From: a virus
IMG/VR virus record: IMGVR_UViG_3300032322_001897
Span: 1 to 26,684 of that record
Direction: 5' to 3' (one strand)
DNA length: 26,684 nt
Positions 15,098-22,760 of the stretch are shown piece by piece. How positions within the stretch are numbered: position 1 is the first letter of the stretch; each line of letters starts with the position of its first letter. The notes below the pieces were generated by a model. It did no database searches, had not been told where the DNA came from, and was given only the letters and a program-made list of their open reading frames with translations. The position numbers and the translations under genes are program-made.

Positions 15098-15484
15098 ATG
15101 GCACATTACGCATTTGTTAGAGATGGAATGGTAGTAGATATCATAGTAGCCGAACAAGAATTTGTAGATTGGCTGTCAACATCTGGCTATCGCCAACCCG
15201 TGGGCGTGGGCAAATGGATACAAACCAGTTATAACACTCACGGCAATGTGCATAGCCAGGGACACACACCGTTGCGAAAAAACTTTGCAGCGGTAGGTTA
15301 TCTATATGACGCCGAAGCAGATGCCTTTTATCCACCCCGGCCCTATGATACCTGGGTGTTAAACACAGAAACTTATCTTTGGGAACCGCCATTCGCCGCA
15401 CCAGATGATGGGCAAATGTATGTGTGGGATCCACACACCAACAACTGGGCAGTGTTCAACTATCCTGGAGATCAACAAGCGTGA
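15098..15484 (+). CDS. Conserved phage protein near fibre genes (128 aa)
   Basis: I place the start at ATG 15098, one base after the previous stop (TAA at 15094-15096); a longer in-frame version from 14999 would overlap the Gly-rich gene. The product begins MAHYAFVRDGMVVDIIVAEQ and contains LRKNFAAVGYLYDAEADAFY, RPYDTWVLN, then LWEPP and WDPHTNNW. This is a known small phage family seen near fibre genes of cyanophages and other marine phages; typical members have FAxIGYxYDxxxDAFxxPxPxxSW. Function is not established, and roles as a fibre-associated or assembly protein are guesses. It lies between two glycine-rich proteins, which suggests that it belongs to the same adhesin unit. Confidence 0.78.
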   Translation: MAHYAFVRDGMVVDIIVAEQEFVDWLSTSGYRQPVGVGKWIQTSYNTHGNVHSQGHTPLRKNFAAVGYLYDAEADAFYPPRPYDTWVLNTETYLWEPPFAAPDDGQMYVWDPHTNNWAVFNYPGDQQA

Positions 15485-16275
15485 ATATCTCTCACACCAC
15501 TATTCAAGGCGGTGTAACTTTAACCAGTGCCGCAAGTTCTAAGATTATCACCGGTGGCAATGTATCTTACACTGGTGTTTATACTCTACGCACATTTACC
15601 TCAAATTCAAATTTAACAATTACTACAACTTCTAACGGCAATGGCATCAATCCGCAACTGGATCTAGAATATCTATTGATAGCTGGTGGAGGGGGTCACG
15701 ATTTTGCTGGTGGCGGTGCTGGAGGCGTTTTATCCGGAAACACAACATTATCAGCAGGCACTTACCCAGTTATAGTAGGACAAGGGGGCAATCGTGGCTT
15801 TGGTGGTGGCAATTCTACGTTTAATGGATTGACATCTGTTGGTGGAGGCAGTGTTATTACCAATGCAACTTCGGGTGCTGGTGGATCTGGTGGCGGCGCA
15901 GCTTCAATGAGGGGCCTTCCTCCTGCACCTGCGCCTGGACAATTAGGTGGCGCAGGCACCCCAGGACAAGGTTATAAAGGTGGAAATTCATTACCTACAT
16001 CAGGTGGCAGTTTTGGTGGTGGCGGTGGTGCTGGTCAGGCTGGACAGGATGCTGCACCAAATGATCGGTCAGGCGGTGGAGGCAATGGCATACAATCCAA
16101 CATCACAGGAGTTTTGACTTATTATGCCGGTGGTGGTGCTGCGTTTGAATCTGCCAATGCCTCCGGTTTGGGCCAGGACAATTATGGTGGTGGTAGTAAA
16201 TTTGTCTCTCCCAGCGCTGTAGATTCAAAACCAGGAGTTTTAATAATAAAATATCTCACAGAAGGCACAGCATAA
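15481..16275 (+). CDS. Glycine-rich adhesin-like tail protein 2 (264 aa)
   Basis: I choose GTG at 15481, which overlaps the preceding TGA (GTGA) and gives a product starting (M)NISHTTIQGGVTLTSAA; an upstream in-frame ATG at 15424 would overlap the neighbour by 61 bases. Like the 341-aa protein it has a short N-terminal strand region (YTLRTFTSNSNLTITTTS), then LEYLLIAGGGGHD, a long Gly-rich middle and a final KPGVLIIKYLTEG. The two therefore share a plan: entry strand, Gly-rich body, hydrophobic closing strand. It is less Gly-dense than the first and its DNA is visibly more A+T-rich, with codons unlike the neighbours (for example TTA and AAA), hinting at a separate origin. Adhesin function is inferred. 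Confidence 0.7.
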   Translation: MNISHTTIQGGVTLTSAASSKIITGGNVSYTGVYTLRTFTSNSNLTITTTSNGNGINPQLDLEYLLIAGGGGHDFAGGGAGGVLSGNTTLSAGTYPVIVGQGGNRGFGGGNSTFNGLTSVGGGSVITNATSGAGGSGGGAASMRGLPPAPAPGQLGGAGTPGQGYKGGNSLPTSGGSFGGGGGAGQAGQDAAPNDRSGGGGNGIQSNITGVLTYYAGGGAAFESANASGLGQDNYGGGSKFVSPSAVDSKPGVLIIKYLTEGTA

Positions 16276-16478
16276 TGTTAGAATCCATAGCAACATTTGT
16301 CAAAACACTGCCCAGTTGGTTGGCCATCACAGTAGAAGTTTTATTTGTGATAATTATTTTTATGACCGCACTTACCTTTTTGGCAGGTGTATGGTGTGGT
16401 ATGCGTATCATTGGTCGCCGTGCCAATGAAATAGAGGCCATTGAACTATGGCCACCCCGAATCAAATTCAAGGAGTAA
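16275..16478 (+). CDS. Small single-pass membrane protein (67 aa)
   Basis: The start overlaps the preceding stop (TAATG). Residues about 16-42 form one strongly hydrophobic helix (LAITVEVLFVIIIFMTALTF), followed by GRRANE, so the C-terminus is probably cytoplasmic. No signal-peptidase or lipobox site is seen. It could be a small holin, a membrane anchor or an inhibitor of re-infection. No endolysin gene lies in this window to support the holin idea, and 67 aa with one helix is short for a classical holin but fits pinholin-like or accessory proteins. Confidence 0.72.
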   Translation: MLESIATFVKTLPSWLAITVEVLFVIIIFMTALTFLAGVWCGMRIIGRRANEIEAIELWPPRIKFKE

Positions 16479-16481
16479 TCA

Positions 16482-16652
16482 ATGCCATTCAAATCCCGAG
16501 CACAGGCACGCTATATGTTTGCCCGAGAACCCAAACTTGCCAAAGAGTTTGCTGCCGAAACCAAGAGTTTTGAGCGGCTACCTGAAGCAATCAAACCACA
16601 AGGCACCACTGACAAACATCGTGGTCCAGATCGCAACAAGAGAAAAAGTTAA
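16482..16652 (+). CDS. Conserved small basic phage protein (56 aa)
   Basis: AAGGAG overlaps the preceding stop codon and lies 6 bases before the ATG. The product starts MPFKSRAQARYMFAREPKLA and continues KEFAAETKSFERLPE, matching a very common small phage protein family (typically MPFKSKAQQRWMFA..P..A..WA..T..LP). Its function is not established. The C-terminus is Lys/Arg-rich. Its presence here is conserved-gene evidence rather than a clue to tail function. Confidence 0.75.
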   Translation: MPFKSRAQARYMFAREPKLAKEFAAETKSFERLPEAIKPQGTTDKHRGPDRNKRKS

Positions 16653-16655
16653 ACT

Positions 16656-18374
16656 ATGCCTGTTTTTAAATTCAAAGATTTCACTGGTGGTATGGTGCCT
16701 GATGTTTCACCACATCAGCAGCAGGAGCGTGAATTCAGTTTGGCAGAAAACTATCGCGTGCAACACCGTGCAATGGAAAAGATCGGTGGTCAGGTCACTG
16801 AGATCACAGGTATGCCATTGAGTGATCCTAACTTTATCACATACTGGGATCCACCTGGTGCGTTGAGTTATTTTGCCACTGCGTTGGGTGGCAACACATA
16901 TATCACACGTGGCAACACCAACGGCACAGCCATCAACACTGATTTGACAGATTCACGAGTGATAGCCAATATCTTTACCATTGGCAGCCAATACAAAACA
17001 CAGTTTGAAGCCAACGTGCCATCAGTGGCCAATACCAGCATCTATGTCAGCAACGCTGCTGGCACTGCTATCAGCAACACCACAGACTGGACCATAACCA
17101 CAACAGGTGGTGGATTCAATATGGTGTTGAACTGCCGTGAAACCGGACCACTGTATGTGGTGCCCACAGGCACGCAGGCTTTCAACCTACAGCAGTTGCC
17201 AGGTTGGCACAAAACATCAGCAGATGGAAACACGCTCACACAGCTGGTCACTGCTGACGTTATCTGCAGTTTTAAAGGTTATCTCGTGGCTGGCAATCTC
17301 AACATAGCCAGTTACCAAGCCAACAGTAATGTGTTGGGTGCTATAGAAAACTATCCCAGCACCATACGTGTGAGTGCCACAGCAGCACCAGGTTCGGTGC
17401 CACAGACCTGGGTGCCAGGAACCACAAACACAGCAGATGAATTTGAGTTGGCCACAACTGATCCCATACAGGATCTCATACCCAGTCGTGATGCTGTTTT
17501 GGCATTTACCAAAAACCAATGTTATACCATAGGCACCAGCACTTCTAGTGGCACACCTGTGTCAGCATTGAGCCAGGTGCGTGGTTTGCTGAACAAACGC
17601 TGTGCTGTCACAGTGGATGGATTGATATACTTTATCACCACAGATGACATAATGGTCACATCAGGTTCAGCACTGGATTTCAAATCATTGGTGCAACAGA
17701 CATTCCGTGATTATTTCTTCCAAGAGCGACTCAGCACTGTTTATTATGACAATGCCTTTGGTGAATACAACCGATACTACAACGAAGTCACTTTCTTCTA
17801 TCCCAACAAGAGCAGCACAGGTCTTTGCAATGAAGCCATTATATACAACATTACTGAACAGAGTTGGACACAGCGCACCATACCACCTTGCGTGGATGCT
17901 GTGTATGCTCCAACGTCAGGCAATCAATCAGGAGCCAACACACTGCCTTGGACAGGATTTAACACCGCTTATAACAGGCTGCACAGCCAGGTAGGAAACA
18001 CACTTTATGTTCACGATACGGAATACAGTTACCTTGGCAACGCAACAATCAGCACACAGTTCGTCAAGATCTTTGACCTTGAACAGCAAGGCCTTGATGC
18101 GACAAAGATCAAGAAGATCACGGCCATATATCCGTTCTTCTACGGCAATACCACTGCCCACATTGACTTTGTGTTCTCAAATACGCCGTTTGTTGAACCA
18201 GTTAATTTTGCAAATGCTGACTACTCCGGATCATTCGCTACATTGAGCGACTACAAGATTGATCCACAGCGTGGCGGCCGATACATTGCTATGCGTGTGA
18301 CCACAGATGACACCAACTATCACAACTTCAACAATCTTGATCTTGACATTGAATTCTTGGGAAGTCGTGGATAA
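16656..18374 (+). CDS. Tail nozzle protein (T7 gp12 / P22 gp10-like)
   Basis: The ATG follows the previous stop after 3 bases; the ribosome binding site is weak (GAGA). The N-terminus has FKDFTGGMVPDVSPHQ then REFSLAENYRVQHRAMEKIGG, the pattern GG(M/L)..D..P......A.N.....G...K..G found at the start of tail-tubular B/hub proteins. The middle (DPIQDLIPSRDAVLAFTKNQ, SGSALDFKSL) and the late segment NITEQSWTQRTIPP fit the beta-propeller core of nozzle proteins. At 572 residues it is near the size of P22 gp10 (about 470) and shorter than T7 gp12 (about 790). It should bind the adaptor and form the distal tube of the short tail. It lies between the two fibre genes. Confidence 0.82.
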   Translation: MPVFKFKDFTGGMVPDVSPHQQQEREFSLAENYRVQHRAMEKIGGQVTEITGMPLSDPNFITYWDPPGALSYFATALGGNTYITRGNTNGTAINTDLTDSRVIANIFTIGSQYKTQFEANVPSVANTSIYVSNAAGTAISNTTDWTITTTGGGFNMVLNCRETGPLYVVPTGTQAFNLQQLPGWHKTSADGNTLTQLVTADVICSFKGYLVAGNLNIASYQANSNVLGAIENYPSTIRVSATAAPGSVPQTWVPGTTNTADEFELATTDPIQDLIPSRDAVLAFTKNQCYTIGTSTSSGTPVSALSQVRGLLNKRCAVTVDGLIYFITTDDIMVTSGSALDFKSLVQQTFRDYFFQERLSTVYYDNAFGEYNRYYNEVTFFYPNKSSTGLCNEAIIYNITEQSWTQRTIPPCVDAVYAPTSGNQSGANTLPWTGFNTAYNRLHSQVGNTLYVHDTEYSYLGNATISTQFVKIFDLEQQGLDATKIKKITAIYPFFYGNTTAHIDFVFSNTPFVEPVNFANADYSGSFATLSDYKIDPQRGGRYIAMRVTTDDTNYHNFNNLDLDIEFLGSRG

Positions 18375-21300
18375 TGAGTGATCCAGTGTTTATTACCAAA
18401 GCACTGACACAGCAGCCCAGTCTTGAAAGTCTGCAGGTGCCTGACACTGGCAGCATTGAACTCAATGCTTATCTTGCAGCACAACGAGATCTTTTGGTGC
18501 AGACCATCAGCAATTCAGCCAGTGCCAGTAATGTGTCGCCCACCACACCAGAAGAAACCAAAGATGAATCATTTGGCGCCAAGTGGTTGCAGATACGATT
18601 CTCAGATGACTTGTTTGGCACAAACTTTGGCAATGTGATCCAACAAACCAGCAATTATTACTGCCTATACAACGATTCAGGAAACAGTGAATTTCAGGCG
18701 GTAATCAATGAAAATTTTGGTGATTATACCCCAATTCCCACCCTAAATGGATGGAGAACACTGCCTGTTGGTAATACGGCCAGTTTATTCAATCTCACAC
18801 TTTATTATCAGATCAATCCTGGTCGCGTGGTCAAGTTTGTGATTGATGACGCCAATGTCTCCAACACATTCCTGTCAACACAACCTGGATGGTATACATT
18901 TGATCTGTTTAATGGTGTATATCCCAATGGTGTCAGCAACATCACACGCCAGGCCTATACACCTTTGGACCTTGACATCAGCACTGTTAGCCAAACAGGT
19001 AATCAGCAGGCACAAGACACTGCCAGTATCTTGAATTTACAAACTGGCCAATACACCAGTAATGTGGTGTTTGTTGAAATGCTGGATGGACAAGGTCGTT
19101 ACGTTGATACCTATGCGCACGGATTCGTTGCGCAGGAAAGCAATGCATTTAGTTTTACCAAAGGTTATCTTGAAGGCGACAGCACCTATGTTCGCTCCAC
19201 ACCTGCCAATACCAGTTACTCAGTTGTGACCACTGGCGATGGTGTATATGTAGGCCAAGATGTGTTGGAATTGGTAGTGTCAGGCAACTATGTGGTAGAC
19301 ACCGACACAGTGTATGGTGCTTTTGAAAACAATGGTCGTGTGACCACCAGCACTGTGCGCATACAAGATACCACAGAATTTTGGGCCACTGCCACAGATG
19401 TGATCCACGGCAATCGCAGCACTGATTTCAATCAGATGCACGCCAACAGCGTGTATACCAACAGTTTATTGCAGGCCAATGGTGTGCCTTGGACATTTGG
19501 CGGCACTTACAGCAACGCCAACGTGGCAGCATATTTGCCCACATATGGTGGCAACGTAGGCAACGGTGCAGGATATATTTTTGGTAATGGCAGATTCTTG
19601 ACAGGCGGCACTTACAGCAACGCCAACGTGGCAGCATATTTGCCCACATATGGTGGCAACGTAGGCAATGGTGCAGGATATATTTTTGGCAATGGCAGAT
19701 TCTTGACAGGCATCACATCAAGCAGCAATGGTGTGCCTGCTGGCAGCCTTTACACAGTGCAATTCAACAATGGCAACAGTTTTGGCAGCAGCGAAAACTT
19801 CTACTATGATCCCACTGCCAATGAAGCCGGCATCAACCAAACAGTTATACACAGCAATGGACGTGTGGATTTCAATGCCAATGCATATATCACTGCCACA
19901 CCAAGTTTACGGTTAAATCAAACCACCTATACTAGTCAGATGACCGCAGACGCATTTGATGCCTTAAACTTAAATACCTTTGAATTTATCACAGTGTCAG
20001 CCAATGCCAATACGGGTATACAAACTGACTTTTACACGCTGAATCAAGCCAATGGTTTGAGCCTTGGCACACCATTTTTTGGCAGCACTAATGCCAACTT
20101 GTTTATTCGCACAGATGGCAACATCTACGGTGCCAGTGAAAATCGCGGTGTGTTTTACTGGGGCAACTACTACAGTTCAGCCAACAATCAATACACAGTG
20201 ACCTATGCCAATGGTGTCAGCAACTGGGGCGAAGGCAACACCATAATACGGCCTTTGAGTGCTGCTGCATTCAATCTTGGATTGAATGTCAGCAACCGCA
20301 TAGAATTACAAAGTGATGGTGATCTGTTTGGTGGATATACCGGCACAGGTAATCTCTATTGGGGCAACACTTCAGTGGCAGCGCAACGTCTCACTGTGTT
20401 GAGCAATGGTGCAGTGAGAACAGACACATATCAATACAGCAATGGCACACCAGTTACCTTCGGTGGAGGTGGTGGCAATGGCACACCAGGTGGTGTGAAT
20501 TTAAGTGTGCAGTTTAATCTAGCAGGCACGTTTGCAGGCGAATCCACATTCACATATGATTTCACACAGAATCTATTGAACATCAGCAATGGTGCCGTGG
20601 CAGTTGACTATGCCAATAGCAATCCAATGTTTGAAGCAAATGCACGCGGTGGTTATATTGGGTCATATTATGGCACAGGTGCCGCACAGTTTGAAATTGA
20701 TAGTGCTACCGGTAGATTGGCATTGCTATATCGTGATGGAGTATCCAGCAGCTTGATACACAATCCCAGCACAGGTTTCACCGGCGTTTACAATCGCGCA
20801 ACCGATCCTGTATTTGCTGTCAGTGCCAACAGTAACACTATGAGTCTCAATGCTGTGGCTGTATTTGGTGCTGATTTTTACGTGGAATCATTGGATGGCA
20901 GCACTGACTTGTTCAATGTTAATCCTGGTTCCAATTCCATAACAATAAGCACAGTCACAGGATATACTGCGGCCAGTATTGGTGCCAAAGGTGATGGAAC
21001 ACAAACAAGGATGAGCCTTTTTGCTGATGATGGACATAGGTTTTTTGATTTTGAAGCAGATGGTGAAATAGAATTCAAAAACATTAGTGAAAATAAAGTA
21101 GTAAGAGTCACCGATCAAGGCAACATATCGTTCAGTGATGGTTTTTCAACGGGTGGCAACACAGCCAACACACTGTATTCAATGACACCCGGCGGCAGCA
21201 TTACCACACATATTTTTAGACCCAGTCCTTTTGTTGCAGATAGCACCTTTGTGCTGTCAGTTACGGAGAAAACAAACACACGAATTTTTGGTATAGCAGC

Positions 21301-21421
21301 CAATGGTGCCTTACAGGCTTCATATTTCTCTTCAGGACCTAGTGATACTTCTACCGCGGTAAGATGGGTGCGGTTTAGTCACGTATCGCTGGGCAACCTA
21401 TGGATGCCATTATACCAATAA
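18374..21421 (+). CDS. Second tail fibre or tail spike protein (1015 aa)
   Basis: The start overlaps the nozzle stop (TAATG). The first 375 residues are non-repetitive (KWLQIRFSDDLFGTNFGN, then long beta-rich stretches) and probably fold as a distinct virion-binding or adhesin domain. The next part has two tandem copies of a YSNANVAAYLPTYGGN / GYIFGNGRFLTG module shared in type with the giant fibre. After about residue 450 come beta-solenoid-like stretches (TNANLFIRTDGNIYGASENR, RIELQSDGDLFGGY). The C-terminus (VRWVRFSHVSLGNLWMPLYQ) ends with Trp and Tyr. The shared modules show that it is a fibre relative; which of the two contacts the receptor is unknown. DNA at about 20870-21110 is A+T-richer than its surroundings. 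Confidence 0.78.
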   Translation: MSDPVFITKALTQQPSLESLQVPDTGSIELNAYLAAQRDLLVQTISNSASASNVSPTTPEETKDESFGAKWLQIRFSDDLFGTNFGNVIQQTSNYYCLYNDSGNSEFQAVINENFGDYTPIPTLNGWRTLPVGNTASLFNLTLYYQINPGRVVKFVIDDANVSNTFLSTQPGWYTFDLFNGVYPNGVSNITRQAYTPLDLDISTVSQTGNQQAQDTASILNLQTGQYTSNVVFVEMLDGQGRYVDTYAHGFVAQESNAFSFTKGYLEGDSTYVRSTPANTSYSVVTTGDGVYVGQDVLELVVSGNYVVDTDTVYGAFENNGRVTTSTVRIQDTTEFWATATDVIHGNRSTDFNQMHANSVYTNSLLQANGVPWTFGGTYSNANVAAYLPTYGGNVGNGAGYIFGNGRFLTGGTYSNANVAAYLPTYGGNVGNGAGYIFGNGRFLTGITSSSNGVPAGSLYTVQFNNGNSFGSSENFYYDPTANEAGINQTVIHSNGRVDFNANAYITATPSLRLNQTTYTSQMTADAFDALNLNTFEFITVSANANTGIQTDFYTLNQANGLSLGTPFFGSTNANLFIRTDGNIYGASENRGVFYWGNYYSSANNQYTVTYANGVSNWGEGNTIIRPLSAAAFNLGLNVSNRIELQSDGDLFGGYTGTGNLYWGNTSVAAQRLTVLSNGAVRTDTYQYSNGTPVTFGGGGGNGTPGGVNLSVQFNLAGTFAGESTFTYDFTQNLLNISNGAVAVDYANSNPMFEANARGGYIGSYYGTGAAQFEIDSATGRLALLYRDGVSSSLIHNPSTGFTGVYNRATDPVFAVSANSNTMSLNAVAVFGADFYVESLDGSTDLFNVNPGSNSITISTVTGYTAASIGAKGDGTQTRMSLFADDGHRFFDFEADGEIEFKNISENKVVRVTDQGNISFSDGFSTGGNTANTLYSMTPGGSITTHIFRPSPFVADSTFVLSVTEKTNTRIFGIAANGALQASYFSSGPSDTSTAVRWVRFSHVSLGNLWMPLYQ
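19499..19711 (+). repeat. 105-base tandem duplication in the second fibre gene
   Basis: Copy 1 is 19499-19603 and copy 2 is 19604-19708 (similarity runs to 19711). They differ at only two places that I find (19564/19669 and 19585/19690), both silent. Each codes for 35 residues: GGTYSNANVAAYLPTYGGN then VGNGAGYIFGNGRFLT. Confidence 0.88.
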
Positions 21422-21430
21422 TGGAAATGC

Positions 21431-21441
21431 AATAAATATAC
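21431..21441 (+). promoter_or_regulatory. Candidate late promoter before the ejection-protein genes
   Basis: AATAAATATAC lies in the only gap (34 bases) between the second fibre gene and the last gene block. It shares TAAATATAC with the site after the capsid terminator and contains ATAAATA, like a T4-type late promoter. AAGGA of the next gene's ribosome binding site follows two bases later, so any leader would be very short. Suggestive only. Confidence 0.3.
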
Positions 21442-21455
21442 AAAGGAATCAATAG

Positions 21456-22760
21456 ATGGCATCATTAAACGATATATTATTTGGCGGAGGGTTAGCAGGA
21501 GCATTTGATGCAAATAAAGCTGCTAGGCAACGCTACGGCACCCTGGGGCAAGACGCAGCACAGCGTTTGGCTGCCATTGGTCGTGGTGAGGTGCAGCAGG
21601 GCATCAATCAAAACATCCTAGGCAGTTATCAAAACCCAGCGTTGGATGAAGCCATCCGGACCAGCCAATTGGCTGCACAGCGTAGATTCGCTGAACAGGT
21701 AGCGCCAGGCATACAACAACAGTTTGCTGGTTTAGGCACCTTGGGGTCGGGTCGCTCGGCAGTGGCCACTGGCATCGCACAGCGTGGTCTAGAAGAAAAC
21801 TTATCTGATATAGAAAGCAAGGCCCGACTCAATGCCTATGACAAAGCCTACTCGGCTGCTGTTAACGCAGGCGCAAATGAATTTCAAGCACGCCAATCTG
21901 CCAATCAATATCTAGCAGGCCTTGGCAGTCAAAACATACAAGAAGATACGCCCAGCAATTTGGCTGCCTTGATGGGCCTTATTGGTCCCGACAACATACG
22001 CAAAGCCTTGGGTGGCATCATAGGCGGCATTGGTGGCATACCACCCACAGGCAATCAAACAGGTGGCACTGGAGGCATTGGTGGCGCCATTGGCAACATT
22101 GGTGGAGCCATTGGCAAGGGTATTGGCAATCTCATAGGTGGTCCTACAGTTCCGCCAGGATTTGGCCAAGGCAAGTCAGGAGATGCTGATCGTGACATAG
22201 GTCCCATTGTGCCGCCACCAGGATTTGGCCAAGGCAAGTCAGGAGATGTTGATCGTGACATAGGTCCCATAATTGGAGAACCCGCGCCAGGATTTGGTCA
22301 AGGCAAGTCAGGAGATGCTGATCGTGACATAGGTCCCATAATTGGAGAACCCGCACCAGGTGTTCCTGAACTGCCCAGTTATGGTGGGGGATCAGAGGAT
22401 GGCGGTTACTACGGTGGCACAGGCGATTTGGGAGAGCCGATTATAATTGGAGGGCCCACACCTTTTCCTGAACTGCCCAGTTATGGTGGCGGATCAGAAG
22501 ACTATGGTTACTACGGTGGCACAGGCGATTTCAATATTCCGATAGAACCAAGTTTGCCTGTTGAACCACTTGACAATTTTGATCTGTTTGGACAAGAAAA
22601 CTGGTGGAATCAACCCACGCTACCCACACCGCCAGACAGCACAGAATTTTGGCCTGTAGATTCCAACAACAACTGGAACTTTGACATTGATTGGTCACTG
22701 CCAGATTTCAATTGGGACTTTGACGGTTGGTTTGATTTTGACTTTGGGAATTGGTTCTGA
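21456..22760 (+). CDS. Internal virion / ejection protein with repeats and an aromatic-acidic tail (434 aa)
   Basis: AAGGA precedes the ATG at 21456. Residues 62-145 (LDEAIRTSQLAAQRRFAEQV, then QQQFAGLGTLGSGRSA) form a helical domain similar in style to phage internal virion proteins. Residues 186-229 are a Gly/Ile run (GGIIGGIGG, GGAIGNIGGAIGKGIGNLIG) of glycine-zipper type that could insert in a membrane. Residues 234-300 hold three 21-23-residue repeats (PGFGQGKSGDADRDIGPI), followed by two 34-residue repeats (PELPSYGGGSEDGGYYGGTG). The last 63 residues (372-434) are a tail of Trp, Phe and Asp with little else. No catalytic motif is seen. An ejection role is inferred from the helical and glycine parts and from gene position. 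Confidence 0.7.
   Translation: MASLNDILFGGGLAGAFDANKAARQRYGTLGQDAAQRLAAIGRGEVQQGINQNILGSYQNPALDEAIRTSQLAAQRRFAEQVAPGIQQQFAGLGTLGSGRSAVATGIAQRGLEENLSDIESKARLNAYDKAYSAAVNAGANEFQARQSANQYLAGLGSQNIQEDTPSNLAALMGLIGPDNIRKALGGIIGGIGGIPPTGNQTGGTGGIGGAIGNIGGAIGKGIGNLIGGPTVPPGFGQGKSGDADRDIGPIVPPPGFGQGKSGDVDRDIGPIIGEPAPGFGQGKSGDADRDIGPIIGEPAPGVPELPSYGGGSEDGGYYGGTGDLGEPIIIGGPTPFPELPSYGGGSEDYGYYGGTGDFNIPIEPSLPVEPLDNFDLFGQENWWNQPTLPTPPDSTEFWPVDSNNNWNFDIDWSLPDFNWDFDGWFDFDFGNWF
22155..22355 (+). repeat. Three tandem 63-69-base repeats (PGFGQGKSGDADRD)
   Basis: Copies start at 22155, 22218 and 22287, of 63, 69 and 69 bases. They are almost identical in DNA in the PGFGQGKSGDADRDIGP part; the spacer is VPP in the first copy and IIGEPA in the others. 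Confidence 0.85.
22365..22568 (+). repeat. Two 102-base repeats (PELPSYGGGSED)
   Basis: Copies start at 22365 and 22467, 102 bases (34 codons) apart. Both code for PELPSYGGGSED(G/Y)GYYGGTGD and diverge in the last third of the unit. Confidence 0.8.

Noticed and set aside
21421-21435. Four-codon minigene (MEMQ) coupled to the second fibre stop
   Set aside because: Too short to support; it lies in a gap with a promoter-like motif and could arise by chance.
22751-22759. TTG start three codons before the 332-aa protein
   Set aside because: ATG 22760 gives the usual TGATG overlap; the TTG lies inside the aromatic tail of the previous gene.
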